NCBI RefSeq assembly: GCF_026157065.1
Contig: NZ_JANLGQ010000001.1
Span: 744,001-808,000, forward strand
Length of the DNA: 64,000 bases
Direction of reading: 5' to 3'
Source of the DNA: Enterococcus sp. HY326
Lineage (GTDB): Bacteria; Bacillota; Bacilli; Lactobacillales; Enterococcaceae
Part shown: positions 32,610-41,921 of the stretch, in pieces
Layout of the letters: each line of letters begins with the position of its first letter
Position numbering within the stretch: position 1 is the stretch's first letter
Position numbers and translations under genes: made by a program
The notes under the pieces: generated by a model
The model's database searches: none
The model's input: only the letters and a program-made list of their open reading frames with translations
What the model was told of the DNA's origin: nothing

Positions 32610-33190
32610 ATAGATCCCCACTTTTCATCAGATTGTTCTTTGGCATACAGGCGATAGGAGAAAAATTCGGTATCCTTAGCTAAACGAAACAGCTGTACAG
32701 AAATTTCTAACGGCGTTTCCTGAAAACCTTCTAAAATCCAGCTGGTCAAAATCCCAGAACAGCCATAGGAGAAAAACCGGGCATAAAACTGCTTGTCTTC
32801 TGCAGACAGCTCATGTTCGACATCCATATTTTCAAAGAGTTTAATAAAGAGCTGATGAATCACGGTGATAAATTCCTGCACCAAGATCTCAGCATTATCT
32901 TTGACGGTATGCTGATAAAAATTTTGATTGCTATTCATCGCTGTCAGCATTTTTAACGCTTGTTCTTCCCAATTATCAATATTCACCTCAGCGGCATCTA
33001 AAAAATGCAGTGAATCCTCTTGGTAGACCCAGCGTAGCAGCTGATTTTTATCAGAAAAATGATAATAAAAAGTTTGCCGATTAATGCCGGCAGCCTCAGT
33101 TAATTTTTGGACACTGATTTTTTTAAAGGGTTCAGCTTGGGCTAATTTCAATAATGCCTTGGCTAAGTCTTGTTTCGTCGCAGTCGCCAT
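32606..33190 (-). CDS. TetR-family transcriptional regulator
   Basis: The 194-residue protein has a TetR DNA-binding domain (residues 5-50; KISVQKLTEAAGINRQTFYYHFSDK split over the HTH). Its all-helical C-terminal part resembles the DhaS-like group. AGGAGG precedes the ATG. It lies 14 bases after ruvB on the opposite end of the same-strand run and overlaps the phosphatase gene by four bases. The coupling suggests shared control, but its ligand and targets are unknown. Confidence 0.85.
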   Translation of the reverse strand: MATATKQDLAKALLKLAQAEPFKKISVQKLTEAAGINRQTFYYHFSDKNQLLRWVYQEDSLHFLDAAEVNIDNWEEQALKMLTAMNSNQNFYQHTVKDNAEILVQEFITVIHQLFIKLFENMDVEHELSAEDKQFYARFFSYGCSGILTSWILEGFQETPLEISVQLFRLAKDTEFFSYRLYAKEQSDEKWGSI

Positions 33191-33204
33191 AAAGCCTCCT
33201 ATTT

Positions 33205-34203
33205 TTAAGAATTGGCCTGCAAGCCAAAATGCAGATAAGCAAAATCCGTTACAACTCGACCTCGAGGCGTGCGGCGTAAAAAACCTTTTTGAATCAAGAA
33301 GGGCTCGTACATATCTTCAACAGTTTCCATTTCCTCACCGATATTCACCGCCAACGTGCTTAGCCCCACCGGACCGCCGCCATATAATTCTATCATGGTT
33401 TTCAATAATTTCTGGTCAACATAATCCAAGCCGGCTTGATCCACCTGTAAAAGGGTCAGTGCCTGATCGGCAATATTGCGATGAATAATACCATCACCTT
33501 GTACCTGAGCAAAATCCCGCACTCGTTTTAATAAGCGGTTGGCAATCCGCGGGGTACCACGGGAGCGGCGGGCAATTTCATAGGCCCCCTCTTCGACAAT
33601 CTCCGTTTGAAAAATATCAGCCGAACGCAGAACAATTTCTTTTAAGTCTGCATCTTCATAATATTCCATATGGCAAATAATTCCGAAGCGATCCCGCAAA
33701 GGTGCTGACAACATGCCAGCTCGTGTGGTCGCACCGATTAAAGTAAACGGTGGCAGTGGAAAATGTACTGGATGAGCCGTCGTACCTTGGCCCACCATAA
33801 TATCCACGTAAAAATCCTCCATCGCAGAATAAAGCATTTCTTCTGCGACCCGTGGTAGACGATGAATTTCATCGATAAATAAAACATCCCCAGGCTGCAA
33901 TTCATTCAAAATTGCAATTAAATCTCCCGGGCGTTCAATTGCCGGCCCGCTAGTGGTGCGAATGTTGACAGCCATTTCATTGGCAATCACCATGGCCATC
34001 GTAGTTTTCCCTAACCCCGGCGGACCATATAGCAACACATGATCCAAGGCCTCTTCCCGATTTTTCGCCGCTTCAATGTAAATCGTCAATTCCTGCTTCA
34101 CTTTATCTTGACCGATATACTGGGTTAAAAACTGTGGCCGCAGAGATTTTTCAATGATTTCTTCATTGTCATTTGTATTAGGCGAAACAATTCGTTCATC
34201 CAT
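33205..34203 (-). CDS. ruvB: Holliday junction branch-migration helicase RuvB
   Basis: The 332-residue AAA+ motor has Walker [10 protein letters not shown], Walker B LFIDEIH, sensor 1 [10 protein letters not shown] and a C-terminal winged helix ([13 protein letters not shown]). It pumps DNA through the RuvA-bound Holliday junction. The gene follows ruvA after 19 bases. Both lie in the usual ruvA-ruvB order, here with the TetR/phosphatase pair immediately downstream. Confidence 0.98.
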   Translation of the reverse strand: MDERIVSPNTNDNEEIIEKSLRPQFLTQYIGQDKVKQELTIYIEAAKNREEALDHVLLYGPPGLGKTTMAMVIANEMAVNIRTTSGPAIERPGDLIAILNELQPGDVLFIDEIHRLPRVAEEMLYSAMEDFYVDIMVGQGTTAHPVHFPLPPFTLIGATTRAGMLSAPLRDRFGIICHMEYYEDADLKEIVLRSADIFQTEIVEEGAYEIARRSRGTPRIANRLLKRVRDFAQVQGDGIIHRNIADQALTLLQVDQAGLDYVDQKLLKTMIELYGGGPVGLSTLAVNIGEEMETVEDMYEPFLIQKGFLRRTPRGRVVTDFAYLHFGLQANS

Positions 34204-34222
34204 CTATGCCGCTCCCTTCCTT

Positions 34223-34825
34223 TTATTTTTTCATAAGTAATTTCAACGCTTCTCGTAGATACTGGTCGGTAGTTTGTCCGACAGTCTCCGGCAATAATTT
34301 TGCTACTCGCTTAACCTCTTTTTCACTATAGCCCAATGCCGCCAAAGCTTCCAACGCCTCCACTAAAGCAGAATCAGCTGCATTAACAGCTGTCGGTTTT
34401 TTTTCAACCGGAAAATCAGCAACTAATTCTCCAAGTTTGCCCTTTAAATCTAAAATCATTTGCTGAGCAGTCTTCTTACCAACCCCAGGAAACTTCGTCA
34501 GGTAAGTGACATCGTCCGCTTCAATCGCTTGAATCAAGCCACTGTGATTATCATTGGCTAAAATAGCCAGTGCACTTTTCGGACCAATCCCAGAAACGCT
34601 GATTAATTTTAAAAACAGCTGCTTTTCTTCCAGATTTTCAAAACCATATAATAACTGGGCATCCTCTCTAATCACCTGATGCAAATAAATTTTCACCTGA
34701 CCATTCAGCTGACTGCTATAACGATAAGGATTACCCATCGCAATCTGATAGCCGATTCCTTGATTTTCCACAACTAAATACAGTGGGCTGATATACGTCA
34801 CCACACCATTTAAATATTCGTACAT
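34223..34825 (-). CDS. ruvA: Holliday junction-binding protein RuvA
   Basis: The 200-residue protein has the N-terminal OB domain ([20 protein letters not shown]) and the helix-hairpin-helix pair ([15 protein letters not shown] and [16 protein letters not shown]). The flexible C-terminal domain III ([15 protein letters not shown]) contacts RuvB. It recognises four-way junctions. CAGGAAGGA precedes the ATG. No terminator separates it from ruvB. Confidence 0.98.
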   Translation of the reverse strand: MYEYLNGVVTYISPLYLVVENQGIGYQIAMGNPYRYSSQLNGQVKIYLHQVIREDAQLLYGFENLEEKQLFLKLISVSGIGPKSALAILANDNHSGLIQAIEADDVTYLTKFPGVGKKTAQQMILDLKGKLGELVADFPVEKKPTAVNAADSALVEALEALAALGYSEKEVKRVAKLLPETVGQTTDQYLREALKLLMKK

Positions 34826-34949
34826 ATTTTGTCCTTCCTGCTGCTAACTAAATTTGCATTTGCTAGTACATACGTTCGCTTTTTATTGTAGCATAAAACG
34901 CAGCGAGTTTGGAGTGGGTTATCAAGACAGAAAAATTACATATTTTTGC

Positions 34950-34985
34950 AAAAAAACTGCCAGAGAATATATCTCTGACAGTTTA
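34950..34985 (-). terminator. Terminator of msrB
   Basis: AACTGCCAGAG (34955-34965) pairs with CTCTGACAGTT (34973-34983, one wobble or mismatch). A U-run follows on the minus strand. Confidence 0.85.
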
Positions 34986-34990
34986 ACACC

Positions 34991-35434
34991 TTATCCAACT
35001 AAATCTAAATACTCGCCATAGCCTTCCGCCGCCATTTTATCAGCAGGAATAAATTTCAAGGCTGCAGAATTGATGCAATAGCGCAAACCGCCTTGATCAA
35101 CTGGGCCATCATTAAAGACGTGTCCCAAATGGGAGTCGCCTTCTTGGCTGCGAACTTCCACACGATGCATTCCATGGGTGAAGTCAGCTTTTTCTTTTAC
35201 GCCTTTTTTGACAATCGGCTTGCTGAAGGCTGGCCAACCGCAACCGGCATCGTATTTATCCGTTGAACTAAATAGAGGTTCCCCGCTGACAATATCGACG
35301 TAGATGCCCTTTTCATAAAAGTCATCATATTGACCAGTGAATGGTCGTTCCGTTGCATTTTCTTGGGTGACCGCATAAGAAATATCTGATAGTTCTTCTT
35401 TAAGTTTTGCTTGGTCTAATTCTTCTTTTTTCAT
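34991..35434 (-). CDS. msrB: Peptide methionine-R-sulfoxide reductase
   Basis: The 147-residue enzyme has the MsrB motifs [33 protein letters not shown] and RYCINSAAL with the catalytic Cys. It reduces the R-epimer of methionine sulfoxide. The zinc-binding CxxC pairs found in some MsrB proteins are absent. The ATG at 35434 has AAAGAG nine bases upstream; the ATG at 35443 overlaps it. It is monocistronic. Confidence 0.95.
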   Translation of the reverse strand: MKKEELDQAKLKEELSDISYAVTQENATERPFTGQYDDFYEKGIYVDIVSGEPLFSSTDKYDAGCGWPAFSKPIVKKGVKEKADFTHGMHRVEVRSQEGDSHLGHVFNDGPVDQGGLRYCINSAALKFIPADKMAAEGYGEYLDLVG

Positions 35435-35508
35435 TTTAATCATCTCTTTCTGGAAGCCTTAGATGGGCTAATCATAATGCCAATCAGAAAAAATTGCGAA
35501 CCATATGC

Positions 35509-36222
35509 TCAGCCCTTGCGGCGTCTGGCAAATTCGACAAATCGAAACTTATCTAAGCGGTGAATCGATTCGGTATATTCAAAACAGCGGGTATCCTCTA
35601 AGAAAACTAAACTGCGGACAATCACCACATGGGTATCCTCGCCTAAATCCATCAGCTCCTGCATTTCTTCATTGGCAGGCTCAACGGTGATTTCTTTTTG
35701 GGCATAGGCAATATCCAAATTCAATTCATTTTCAAAATATTCGTAAATTGAATCCTGCGCCCGTTCCTTCGGCAATTGCGGGATGGCTTCTTTTAACAGA
35801 AAATCCCGGTCTAAAATAACCGCTTCTCCGCCAATTTTTCTTTGGCGAATTAATTTCCACGCCTCAGCTCCCTTGGGCCAGCCGGTCACATCGGCCAATT
35901 TTTGGCGAACTAATACCTCGCCTAATTCCACGACAATCGTTTCATTGGGGATGTGTTGGCTCTCCTGTAACTCTTTAAAGCTGGTCAAACCAGAAATCGG
36001 AAAATCAAAGCGATTCATATCTAAAACAATCGAACCCTTGCCCTGCTTTTTTTGAATATAACCGGCGTTGGTTAACAGGGTCAGCGCCTTACGAATCGTT
36101 TCACGGGAGACACCATAGATTTTAATCAGTTGATTTTCACTAGGGAGCAGACTTTGTGGGGGATAATCGCCGGCTAAAATCTTTTTTTCCAGGTCTAAAA
36201 ATATTTCATTGAACTTATTCAT
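35509..36222 (-). CDS. treR: GntR-family trehalose operon repressor
   Basis: The 237-residue protein has a GntR winged HTH (residues 5-65; LLPSENQLIKIYGVSRETIR, GYIQKKQGKGSIV) and a UTRA ligand domain (about 90-235). This is the TreR architecture; in Bacillus the effector is trehalose 6-phosphate. It is the third gene of the treP-pgmB-treR unit. TTGTATATACAA-like palindromes in the treP/treB divergent gap are its likely operators. Confidence 0.9.
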   Translation of the reverse strand: MNKFNEIFLDLEKKILAGDYPPQSLLPSENQLIKIYGVSRETIRKALTLLTNAGYIQKKQGKGSIVLDMNRFDFPISGLTSFKELQESQHIPNETIVVELGEVLVRQKLADVTGWPKGAEAWKLIRQRKIGGEAVILDRDFLLKEAIPQLPKERAQDSIYEYFENELNLDIAYAQKEITVEPANEEMQELMDLGEDTHVVIVRSLVFLEDTRCFEYTESIHRLDKFRFVEFARRRKG

Positions 36223-36239
36223 CCCCGCAGCTCCTTTCC

Positions 36240-36890
36240 CTATTTTTTCAGCAAGTCTGGAATTGATAATTCATCTAAACGGTGCACAGTAATATCAGCA
36301 CCCGTCAAAGGTTCGCTAGCCAATACACCGACGGCAAACATGCCGGCCTTTTTAATCCCTTCAATACCAGCCGGAGCATCTTCAAAGCCAATCGCTTCTT
36401 CAGGCTGAATATTTAAAATTTCAGCCGCCCGAATAAAGATTTCTGGATCTGGTTTGCCTTTTTTCAACGTGTTTGGGTCAACGATGCCTACAAAATCAGC
36501 GGCAACACCTAATTTTTCTAAAATAAATGGCGCATTTTTAGAAGCGGAAGCAATCGCACTCGGCACCTTTAATTTTTGAGCCTCTGCTAAAAACTCAGCC
36601 ACACCCGGCAGTAAATCTTTTTCGGTTAAACCCTGTAACAATGCAACGTACTCGGTATTTTTTTTTGCTGCTAGTTCGGCTTTTTCCGCTTCAGTAAAGT
36701 CATTTTCTTTACCACCATGAGCCAAAATCCGATTTAAAGAATCCATACGGCTGATACCCTTCAATTGTTCATTGAATTCTAAGTCAATTGAAATACCGAT
36801 TTTATCCGCCAAATTTTTCCAAGCGATGTAATGATACTTGGCCGTATCAGTGATTACGCCGTCTAAATCAAATACAAAACCTTTTTTCAC
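36240..36890 (-). CDS. pgmB: Beta-phosphoglucomutase
   Basis: The 216-residue HAD enzyme has the nucleophile/acid motif FDLDGVITDTA (Asp8, Asp10), the specificity residues KGISRMDSL, SASKNAP and GFEDAPAGIEGIK. These are beta-PGM hallmarks. It turns beta-glucose 1-phosphate, the product of the neighbouring phosphorylase, into glucose 6-phosphate. It starts with GTG behind TTGGAGG, 16 bases after treP. Confidence 0.95.
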   Translation of the reverse strand: MKKGFVFDLDGVITDTAKYHYIAWKNLADKIGISIDLEFNEQLKGISRMDSLNRILAHGGKENDFTEAEKAELAAKKNTEYVALLQGLTEKDLLPGVAEFLAEAQKLKVPSAIASASKNAPFILEKLGVAADFVGIVDPNTLKKGKPDPEIFIRAAEILNIQPEEAIGFEDAPAGIEGIKKAGMFAVGVLASEPLTGADITVHRLDELSIPDLLKK

Positions 36891-36906
36891 GAGTATTCCT
36901 CCAATA

Positions 36907-39525
36907 TTAATTAGTCATTGCTAAACAATCAAGGGTTGTCGCTTGATTGCCGGTTAAAAAGATTTGTTTCCCATTGAACTCAACTTCAACATCTTGGTCG
37001 GCTAAAATCGTCGTGGTTTCTGGACGGATGGTGATACTGAAATGAATCCCCCGCCGTTTAACTTTAAATTGTAATTCTTGCCAACCCTTTGGTAATTTTG
37101 GTTGCAGGATTAATTTATCTTGGCGAATATCCAGTCCCGCAAAGGTGGTTAACGTGATATACAAAGTCGCCGCCATCACACCGGCGTGAATCCCCTCAGC
37201 GGTGGTGCCCCCTTGAATATCCCGATAATCTGAATACAAAGCCTCTTGGTATAATTGCCAAGCTAAATCTTGATTATCAATTATTTCCGCCAGTTGCGCA
37301 TGGACTACTCGCGACAAGGTCGAGCCATGGGAGGTGCGGGCTAAATAATAATCCAGATTTTTTTCTAAGTAATCCTCTGGTAAATTATACCCTAAATCTG
37401 CTAAGATTTGATCAATTCGTTCCTTACTAAAATTATAAAAAGTCATCAAGGTGTCCGCCTGCTTGGCTACTTGATAATCATCAGCCGACTCGCCTTCAGC
37501 CCGCAGAATTCGGTCCATCCGATAAATATTGCCGTATTTCTCCCGGTAATAATCCCAATCGACTTCCTTTAGCTCAAAATAATTCGCAAATTGAGCGATA
37601 ATCCCAGTTTCGTTAATTTCTAAATTCAAGCCGTGACAAATTTCTTCCATTTGTTTACTGTCTGCAGCTGAAAAATCAGTTTTCTGCCGAATCTCCGCCA
37701 CTGCAGTAGCTGGCAATTCTGCAAAAAGTTTTGCGATTTCTTCAAAGAGCCAAACCACTGTCATATTGGTGTAAGCATTATTGTTTAGACCACCAGCTTC
37801 TTGATGCGGATAAGCCTCATGGAATTCATCTGGACCCATCACGCCATTAATATTATAGCGCCCATCATGATCTTTTTCAGCAATCTTCAGCCAAAATTTC
37901 GCAATTTCCAGCAGCATCTCAAGACCCATTTCTATCATAAATTCTTGGTCCAGCGTATTTTGATAATACAACCAAAAATTATAGGCCACGGCTAGAGAAA
38001 CATGCCGCTGCAAGCGACTGTGGTCTTCATCCCAATCACCGCTGACTGGATTTAAATGAATTTCCTGGGATTGCTCATCACCGGTTAAACCAGACTGCCA
38101 CGGGAACATCGCCCCTTGATAACCGGCCTGTTCCGCCAATTTTTTAGCTTCCGGTAAACGATCATACCGATATTGCAACAATTGTTTGGCAGCACTTGGA
38201 AAATGCATAATGTAAAACGGCAAAATAAATAATTCATCCCAAAAAATATGTCCACGATAAGCTTCACCATGCAAGCCGCGAGCAGTTACCGAAGCGTCAA
38301 TTTCCTTGGCAGAAAGTGGTGAAGCAGAAGCCAGCAGATGGAAGGTGTGCAGTCGCAATAGTTTTTGCGACATATAGTCCCCCGCCACTTTGACATCAGC
38401 TTGGTCCCACAATTTTTCCCAAGCTTTTTTTGAAGCTTGGAAAACTTCGGAAAAATTAGGAAATTCTGTTGGCTGCTGAATTTTTTTAGCGGTCGAAATT
38501 TCGACAAAAACTGTTTTCTCAACGTTCAGGGTCTCCCCTTGAGCTGCTGTGAATTTGGCTGTCTGTTGGATTTTCTTTTCTGAAATAGCTGTCTCCCATG
38601 TTGTCTCAGGTAAACTTTTCAACTTGCTTTCTTGGTGAATCGTAATATTAGAATCACTAGTGTGGGCAATAATTTTTGCATTAGTCCCTGTCCCGCTGAT
38701 TTCATCAATTTCTAAGTGCTGTTGATTCAAACTGCGGTAACGGGCCACATTGTAATTAATAATAACGCCGTTGCCTTCAGCAAAAATCGTAATCTCGCCA
38801 GAAAAATTCAATGGTGTGACTTGATAGCGCAGGCTATAGAGATTACGCTGCGCCATGCTGACAATTTTTTCAGTAGTGACTAAAACTTGCTGCCCCTTTT
38901 GATTTTCATAAATCATGCGGCTGGTGAATAAACCGCTGTTCAACGCCAACGTGCGCTCCATTTCCAAAATCTGGCCTTGAGTAAAATTAAAAACTTCACC
39001 ATCAATTGCAAAGGACAAGCCCTGCATGCTTTGGACATTCACCAAATCTTCATTGGTAATTTCTTGACCCTCGACAACTGATTTAGTTTCATTATAAACA
39101 CCAGCTAAATAAGTCGCCGGATAAAAATCATCGCTGATGGTCATCTCCGGAGTCGTCCCCCGCAGCCCGATAAAGCCATTGCCGACAGTCAGCATGGATT
39201 CGATTGAATATTCTTCTTTCCCTTTTTTTAAATCATAATAGTTAAACTGCCAGACATCTTCTGTTTCCTCCTGCTGGCTGACAAAAACTAACGGAACATT
39301 TAAGGTCTCTGATAATTCCTTAGCTAATGATTTAGCTTTAGTTTGAAGTCTCCCCAACTCATTTGATAAATCAAGATGAATCACTTCTATTGCTAAAGTT
39401 GGCTGTGAAGCTTTTATTGAAGCAAGAATATCGCTTGCTGTACTATCAGTTGAAAAAACATATTTGTCTGTCGCCAGTGTCAAAATAAATTGCTCGTCGA
39501 TTTCTGTGATGGTTAAGTTTTTCAT
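36907..39525 (-). CDS. treP: GH65 phosphorylase, probably trehalose 6-phosphate phosphorylase
   Basis: The 872-residue GH65 enzyme has the core motifs LTVGNGFIGLRG, GLHGEAYRGHIFWDE, the catalytic Glu in MGPDEFHEAYP and the phosphate site SHGSTLSRVVHA. The PTS delivers trehalose 6-phosphate, beta-PGM is adjacent and no GH13 phosphotrehalase is in the window. Phosphorolysis to glucose 6-phosphate and beta-glucose 1-phosphate, as in Lactococcus, is therefore inferred. About 100 N-terminal residues precede the usual GH65 start. The start is the ATG at 39525 (GGAAGGTG five bases upstream); the longer frame to 39588 runs through the promoter. Confidence 0.85.
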   Translation of the reverse strand: MKNLTITEIDEQFILTLATDKYVFSTDSTASDILASIKASQPTLAIEVIHLDLSNELGRLQTKAKSLAKELSETLNVPLVFVSQQEETEDVWQFNYYDLKKGKEEYSIESMLTVGNGFIGLRGTTPEMTISDDFYPATYLAGVYNETKSVVEGQEITNEDLVNVQSMQGLSFAIDGEVFNFTQGQILEMERTLALNSGLFTSRMIYENQKGQQVLVTTEKIVSMAQRNLYSLRYQVTPLNFSGEITIFAEGNGVIINYNVARYRSLNQQHLEIDEISGTGTNAKIIAHTSDSNITIHQESKLKSLPETTWETAISEKKIQQTAKFTAAQGETLNVEKTVFVEISTAKKIQQPTEFPNFSEVFQASKKAWEKLWDQADVKVAGDYMSQKLLRLHTFHLLASASPLSAKEIDASVTARGLHGEAYRGHIFWDELFILPFYIMHFPSAAKQLLQYRYDRLPEAKKLAEQAGYQGAMFPWQSGLTGDEQSQEIHLNPVSGDWDEDHSRLQRHVSLAVAYNFWLYYQNTLDQEFMIEMGLEMLLEIAKFWLKIAEKDHDGRYNINGVMGPDEFHEAYPHQEAGGLNNNAYTNMTVVWLFEEIAKLFAELPATAVAEIRQKTDFSAADSKQMEEICHGLNLEINETGIIAQFANYFELKEVDWDYYREKYGNIYRMDRILRAEGESADDYQVAKQADTLMTFYNFSKERIDQILADLGYNLPEDYLEKNLDYYLARTSHGSTLSRVVHAQLAEIIDNQDLAWQLYQEALYSDYRDIQGGTTAEGIHAGVMAATLYITLTTFAGLDIRQDKLILQPKLPKGWQELQFKVKRRGIHFSITIRPETTTILADQDVEVEFNGKQIFLTGNQATTLDCLAMTN

Positions 39526-39538
39526 TTTATCACCTTCC

Positions 39539-39588
39539 ATGTATATACAAGTTAATTCGATTATAAATTGAAATGTAAACTTTTTCAA
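39539..39588 (-). promoter_or_regulatory. treP promoter and TreR-like operator
   Basis: TTGAAA (39583-39588) and TATAAT (39560-39565) with a 17-base spacer on the minus strand. The palindrome ATGTATATACAA (39539-39550), one base from the Bacillus TreR operator TTGTATATACAA as I recall it, lies just past the expected transcription start. Confidence 0.8.
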
Positions 39589-39661
39589 GGGGAGCAGTTA
39601 AATTTTATCAAAAACACTTGTTAGGCTATTTTTTCTAAAATTTCGTGATTAAAACATTTTT

Positions 39662-39675
39662 TGAAAACGCTTAAC
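39662..39675 (+). promoter_or_regulatory. cre-like site in the tre divergent region
   Basis: TGAAAACGCTTAAC matches the cre left half and core (TGAAAACGCT) and diverges at the right end. It is midway between the two promoters, where CcpA could affect both. Confidence 0.5.
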
Positions 39676-39769
39676 ATTTTATTTAATTAACAATTGAATA
39701 GCTTTTTTAGTATAAGCAACGTTATTTAGAAGTATCAGCCGCAATTTTTAACCGCAAAAACAATTTTAC

Positions 39770-39837
39770 AGAAAACGCTTGCTTATTCTCTTTGCGGATG
39801 CTATTATAAATCCATCAAGACAACTTGCTTATACAAG
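39770..39837 (+). promoter_or_regulatory. treB promoter with cre site and TreR-like operator
   Basis: TTGCTT (39779-39784) and TATTAT (39802-39807) are 17 bases apart. AGAAAACGCTTGCT (39770-39783) is cre-like and covers the -35 box. CTTGCTTATACAAG (39824-39837) differs from the perfect palindrome CTTGTATATACAAG at two bases and lies just after the transcription start. Confidence 0.75.
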
Positions 39838-39861
39838 CTAATTTTGAAAGGAGCCAAGAAC

Positions 39862-41874
39862 ATGGGAAAGTATCAAGTAGATGCTGAGAAGTTGCTAAAG
39901 GAAGTCGGAGGGAAAGAAAACATTGCCGCTGTCACCCATTGCGCAACTCGAATGCGTTTTGTTTTAAACGATCCTGCCAAAGCCGATAAAGACGCCATTG
40001 AAGAAATTGACTCAGTTAAAGGGATGTTCACCAATGCTGGACAATTCCAAGTAATCATCGGAAATGATGTTTCCGTTTTCTACAATGATTTTAAAGAAAT
40101 TTCCGGTATCGAAGGTGTCTCTAAAGAACAAGGAAAAGTTGCCGCTAAACAAAATTTAAATCCGGTCCAGCGGGCAATCAGTGTATTGGCAGAAATTTTC
40201 ACACCAATTATTCCTGCGATTATCGTCGGCGGGCTAATTTTAGGTTTCCGAAATGTGTTAGAAGGAATTTCGTTTGACTCATTAGGCGGTACAATTGTCG
40301 AGCACTCCCAATTTTGGGCGGGGGTTAATAGTTTCTTATGGTTACCAGGGGAAGCCATTTTCCACTTCTTACCTGTTGGTATCACATGGAGTATCGCTAA
40401 GAAGATGGGCACCACGCAAATCTTAGGAATTGTTTTAGGGATTACTTTAGTTTCACCGCAATTATTAAATGCTTATTCTGTTGCCAGCACAGCTGCGGCT
40501 GATATTCCTGTGTGGGATTTCGGTTTTGCTCAAATTCAAATGATTGGTTACCAAGCACAAGTCATTCCAGCAATGCTCGCCGGGTTCCTCTTGGCCTATC
40601 TGGAAATTTTCTTTAGAAAACATATTCCACAGGCGATTTCGATGATTTTTGTACCGTTGCTTTCATTACTCCCAACTATTTTTGCGGCCCACGTTATTTT
40701 AGGCCCAATCGGTTGGACAATTGGCTCATGGATTTCAAGCATCGTGAATGCTGGCCTAACTTCTTCATTGAATTGGCTTTTCGGAGCGGTCTTTGGCTTC
40801 TTGTATGCACCGCTAGTTATCACTGGTTTGCATCATATGACCAATGCCATCGATATGCAATTGGTAGCTGATTTTGGCACGACCAATCTCTGGCCAATGA
40901 TTGCTTTATCAAATATTGCGCAAGGTTCTGCGGTCTTGGCGATTATTTTCGCTCACCGGGGCAATAAAAAAGAAGAACAAATTTCAATTCCAGCAACAAT
41001 TTCTTGTTATCTAGGGGTAACTGAACCAGCAATGTTTGGGATTAACTTGAAATACGTTTATCCATTTGTCGCTGCCATGACAGGTTCTGCATTAGCGGGA
41101 ATGTTTGCGACTTTAATGGGCGTCCGGGCCAACTCTATCGGTGTCGGCGGTCTGCCAGGAATTTTGGCGATTAATACAACAGAAGGCGGCGGAATGATTG
41201 CCTTCGCCATCGCAATGCTGATTGCTGTTGTTGTTCCAATTGCTCTAACACTTTTCTTCCGTCGTCAGGGAATCTTCAATAAACTTGATCCTGTCGATGA
41301 AAAAACTGGTGAGCTGTATGTCGATGAATTGGCAACGGCTGGCGCTGGTGCAAACGGCAGCAATCCAAATGCTGCTAGCTTTACCGCTAGCATGCCAACC
41401 AGTACTGAGACAGCAACTGAAATTCTTTATGCGCCAGCTTCTGGAAAAATTATTCCAATGGCCAAAGTTGCTGACCCTGTCTTTGGACAAAAAATGATGG
41501 GGGATGGTTATGCCATTCAACCAACTGATGACGATGTATACGCTCCAGTCAAGGGGAAAATTACTTCTATCTTTGGCACAAAACACGCCATTGGTATTTT
41601 AACTGAAACCGGCGCTGAAGTTTTATTGCACATGGGCTTAGACACTGTTGAATTAAACGGCGAACCCTTTGACATTTTAGTAGCTGAGGGCGACACTGTC
41701 ACCCCAACAACAAAAGTCGCAGTTATGAATCGGGAGGCTGTTGAAGCGGCCGGTAAGAAAACCGAAATTGTTGTTGCCTTAACCAATGCTGAAAAAATTG
41801 ATCGTTTAGTCTTAACTGAAGTCGGTACTGTCACAGCCGGCGAAGAATTAGGCGAAGCAGAAATCAATAGCTAA
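39862..41874 (+). CDS. treB: Trehalose PTS permease EIIBCA
   Basis: The 670-residue protein has EIIB with Cys27 (THCATRMRF), then a TreB-type EIIC (about 105-470; HFLPVGITWS, GLHHMTNAID, YLGVTEPAMFGI). A linker rich in Ala, Ser, Thr and Asn (about 495-525) leads to a fused EIIA (about 530-670; HAIGILTETGAEVLLHMGLD, phospho-His). It imports trehalose as trehalose 6-phosphate. Enterobacterial TreB lacks EIIA, so the fusion makes it self-sufficient. The ATG at 39862 has GAAAGGAG eight bases upstream. It is divergent from treP. Confidence 0.93.
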   Translation: MGKYQVDAEKLLKEVGGKENIAAVTHCATRMRFVLNDPAKADKDAIEEIDSVKGMFTNAGQFQVIIGNDVSVFYNDFKEISGIEGVSKEQGKVAAKQNLNPVQRAISVLAEIFTPIIPAIIVGGLILGFRNVLEGISFDSLGGTIVEHSQFWAGVNSFLWLPGEAIFHFLPVGITWSIAKKMGTTQILGIVLGITLVSPQLLNAYSVASTAAADIPVWDFGFAQIQMIGYQAQVIPAMLAGFLLAYLEIFFRKHIPQAISMIFVPLLSLLPTIFAAHVILGPIGWTIGSWISSIVNAGLTSSLNWLFGAVFGFLYAPLVITGLHHMTNAIDMQLVADFGTTNLWPMIALSNIAQGSAVLAIIFAHRGNKKEEQISIPATISCYLGVTEPAMFGINLKYVYPFVAAMTGSALAGMFATLMGVRANSIGVGGLPGILAINTTEGGGMIAFAIAMLIAVVVPIALTLFFRRQGIFNKLDPVDEKTGELYVDELATAGAGANGSNPNAASFTASMPTSTETATEILYAPASGKIIPMAKVADPVFGQKMMGDGYAIQPTDDDVYAPVKGKITSIFGTKHAIGILTETGAEVLLHMGLDTVELNGEPFDILVAEGDTVTPTTKVAVMNREAVEAAGKKTEIVVALTNAEKIDRLVLTEVGTVTAGEELGEAEINS

Positions 41875-41879
41875 AGATA

Positions 41880-41921
41880 AAAATGGCTCGTTGCACTAAT
41901 CCCGCAACGAGCCATTTTTTT
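41880..41921. terminator. Bidirectional terminator between treB and maf
   Basis: AAAATGGCTCGTTGC pairs with GCAACGAGCCATTTT around a nine-base loop, with A/T runs on both sides. It serves the convergent treB and maf units and touches the maf stop codon. Confidence 0.9.

Noticed and set aside
39526-39588. N-terminal extension of the GH65 phosphorylase to a TTG at 39588
   Set aside because: That TTG is the -35 box of the treP promoter and the extension includes the -10 box and TreR operator; the ATG at 39525 has a good ribosome binding site.
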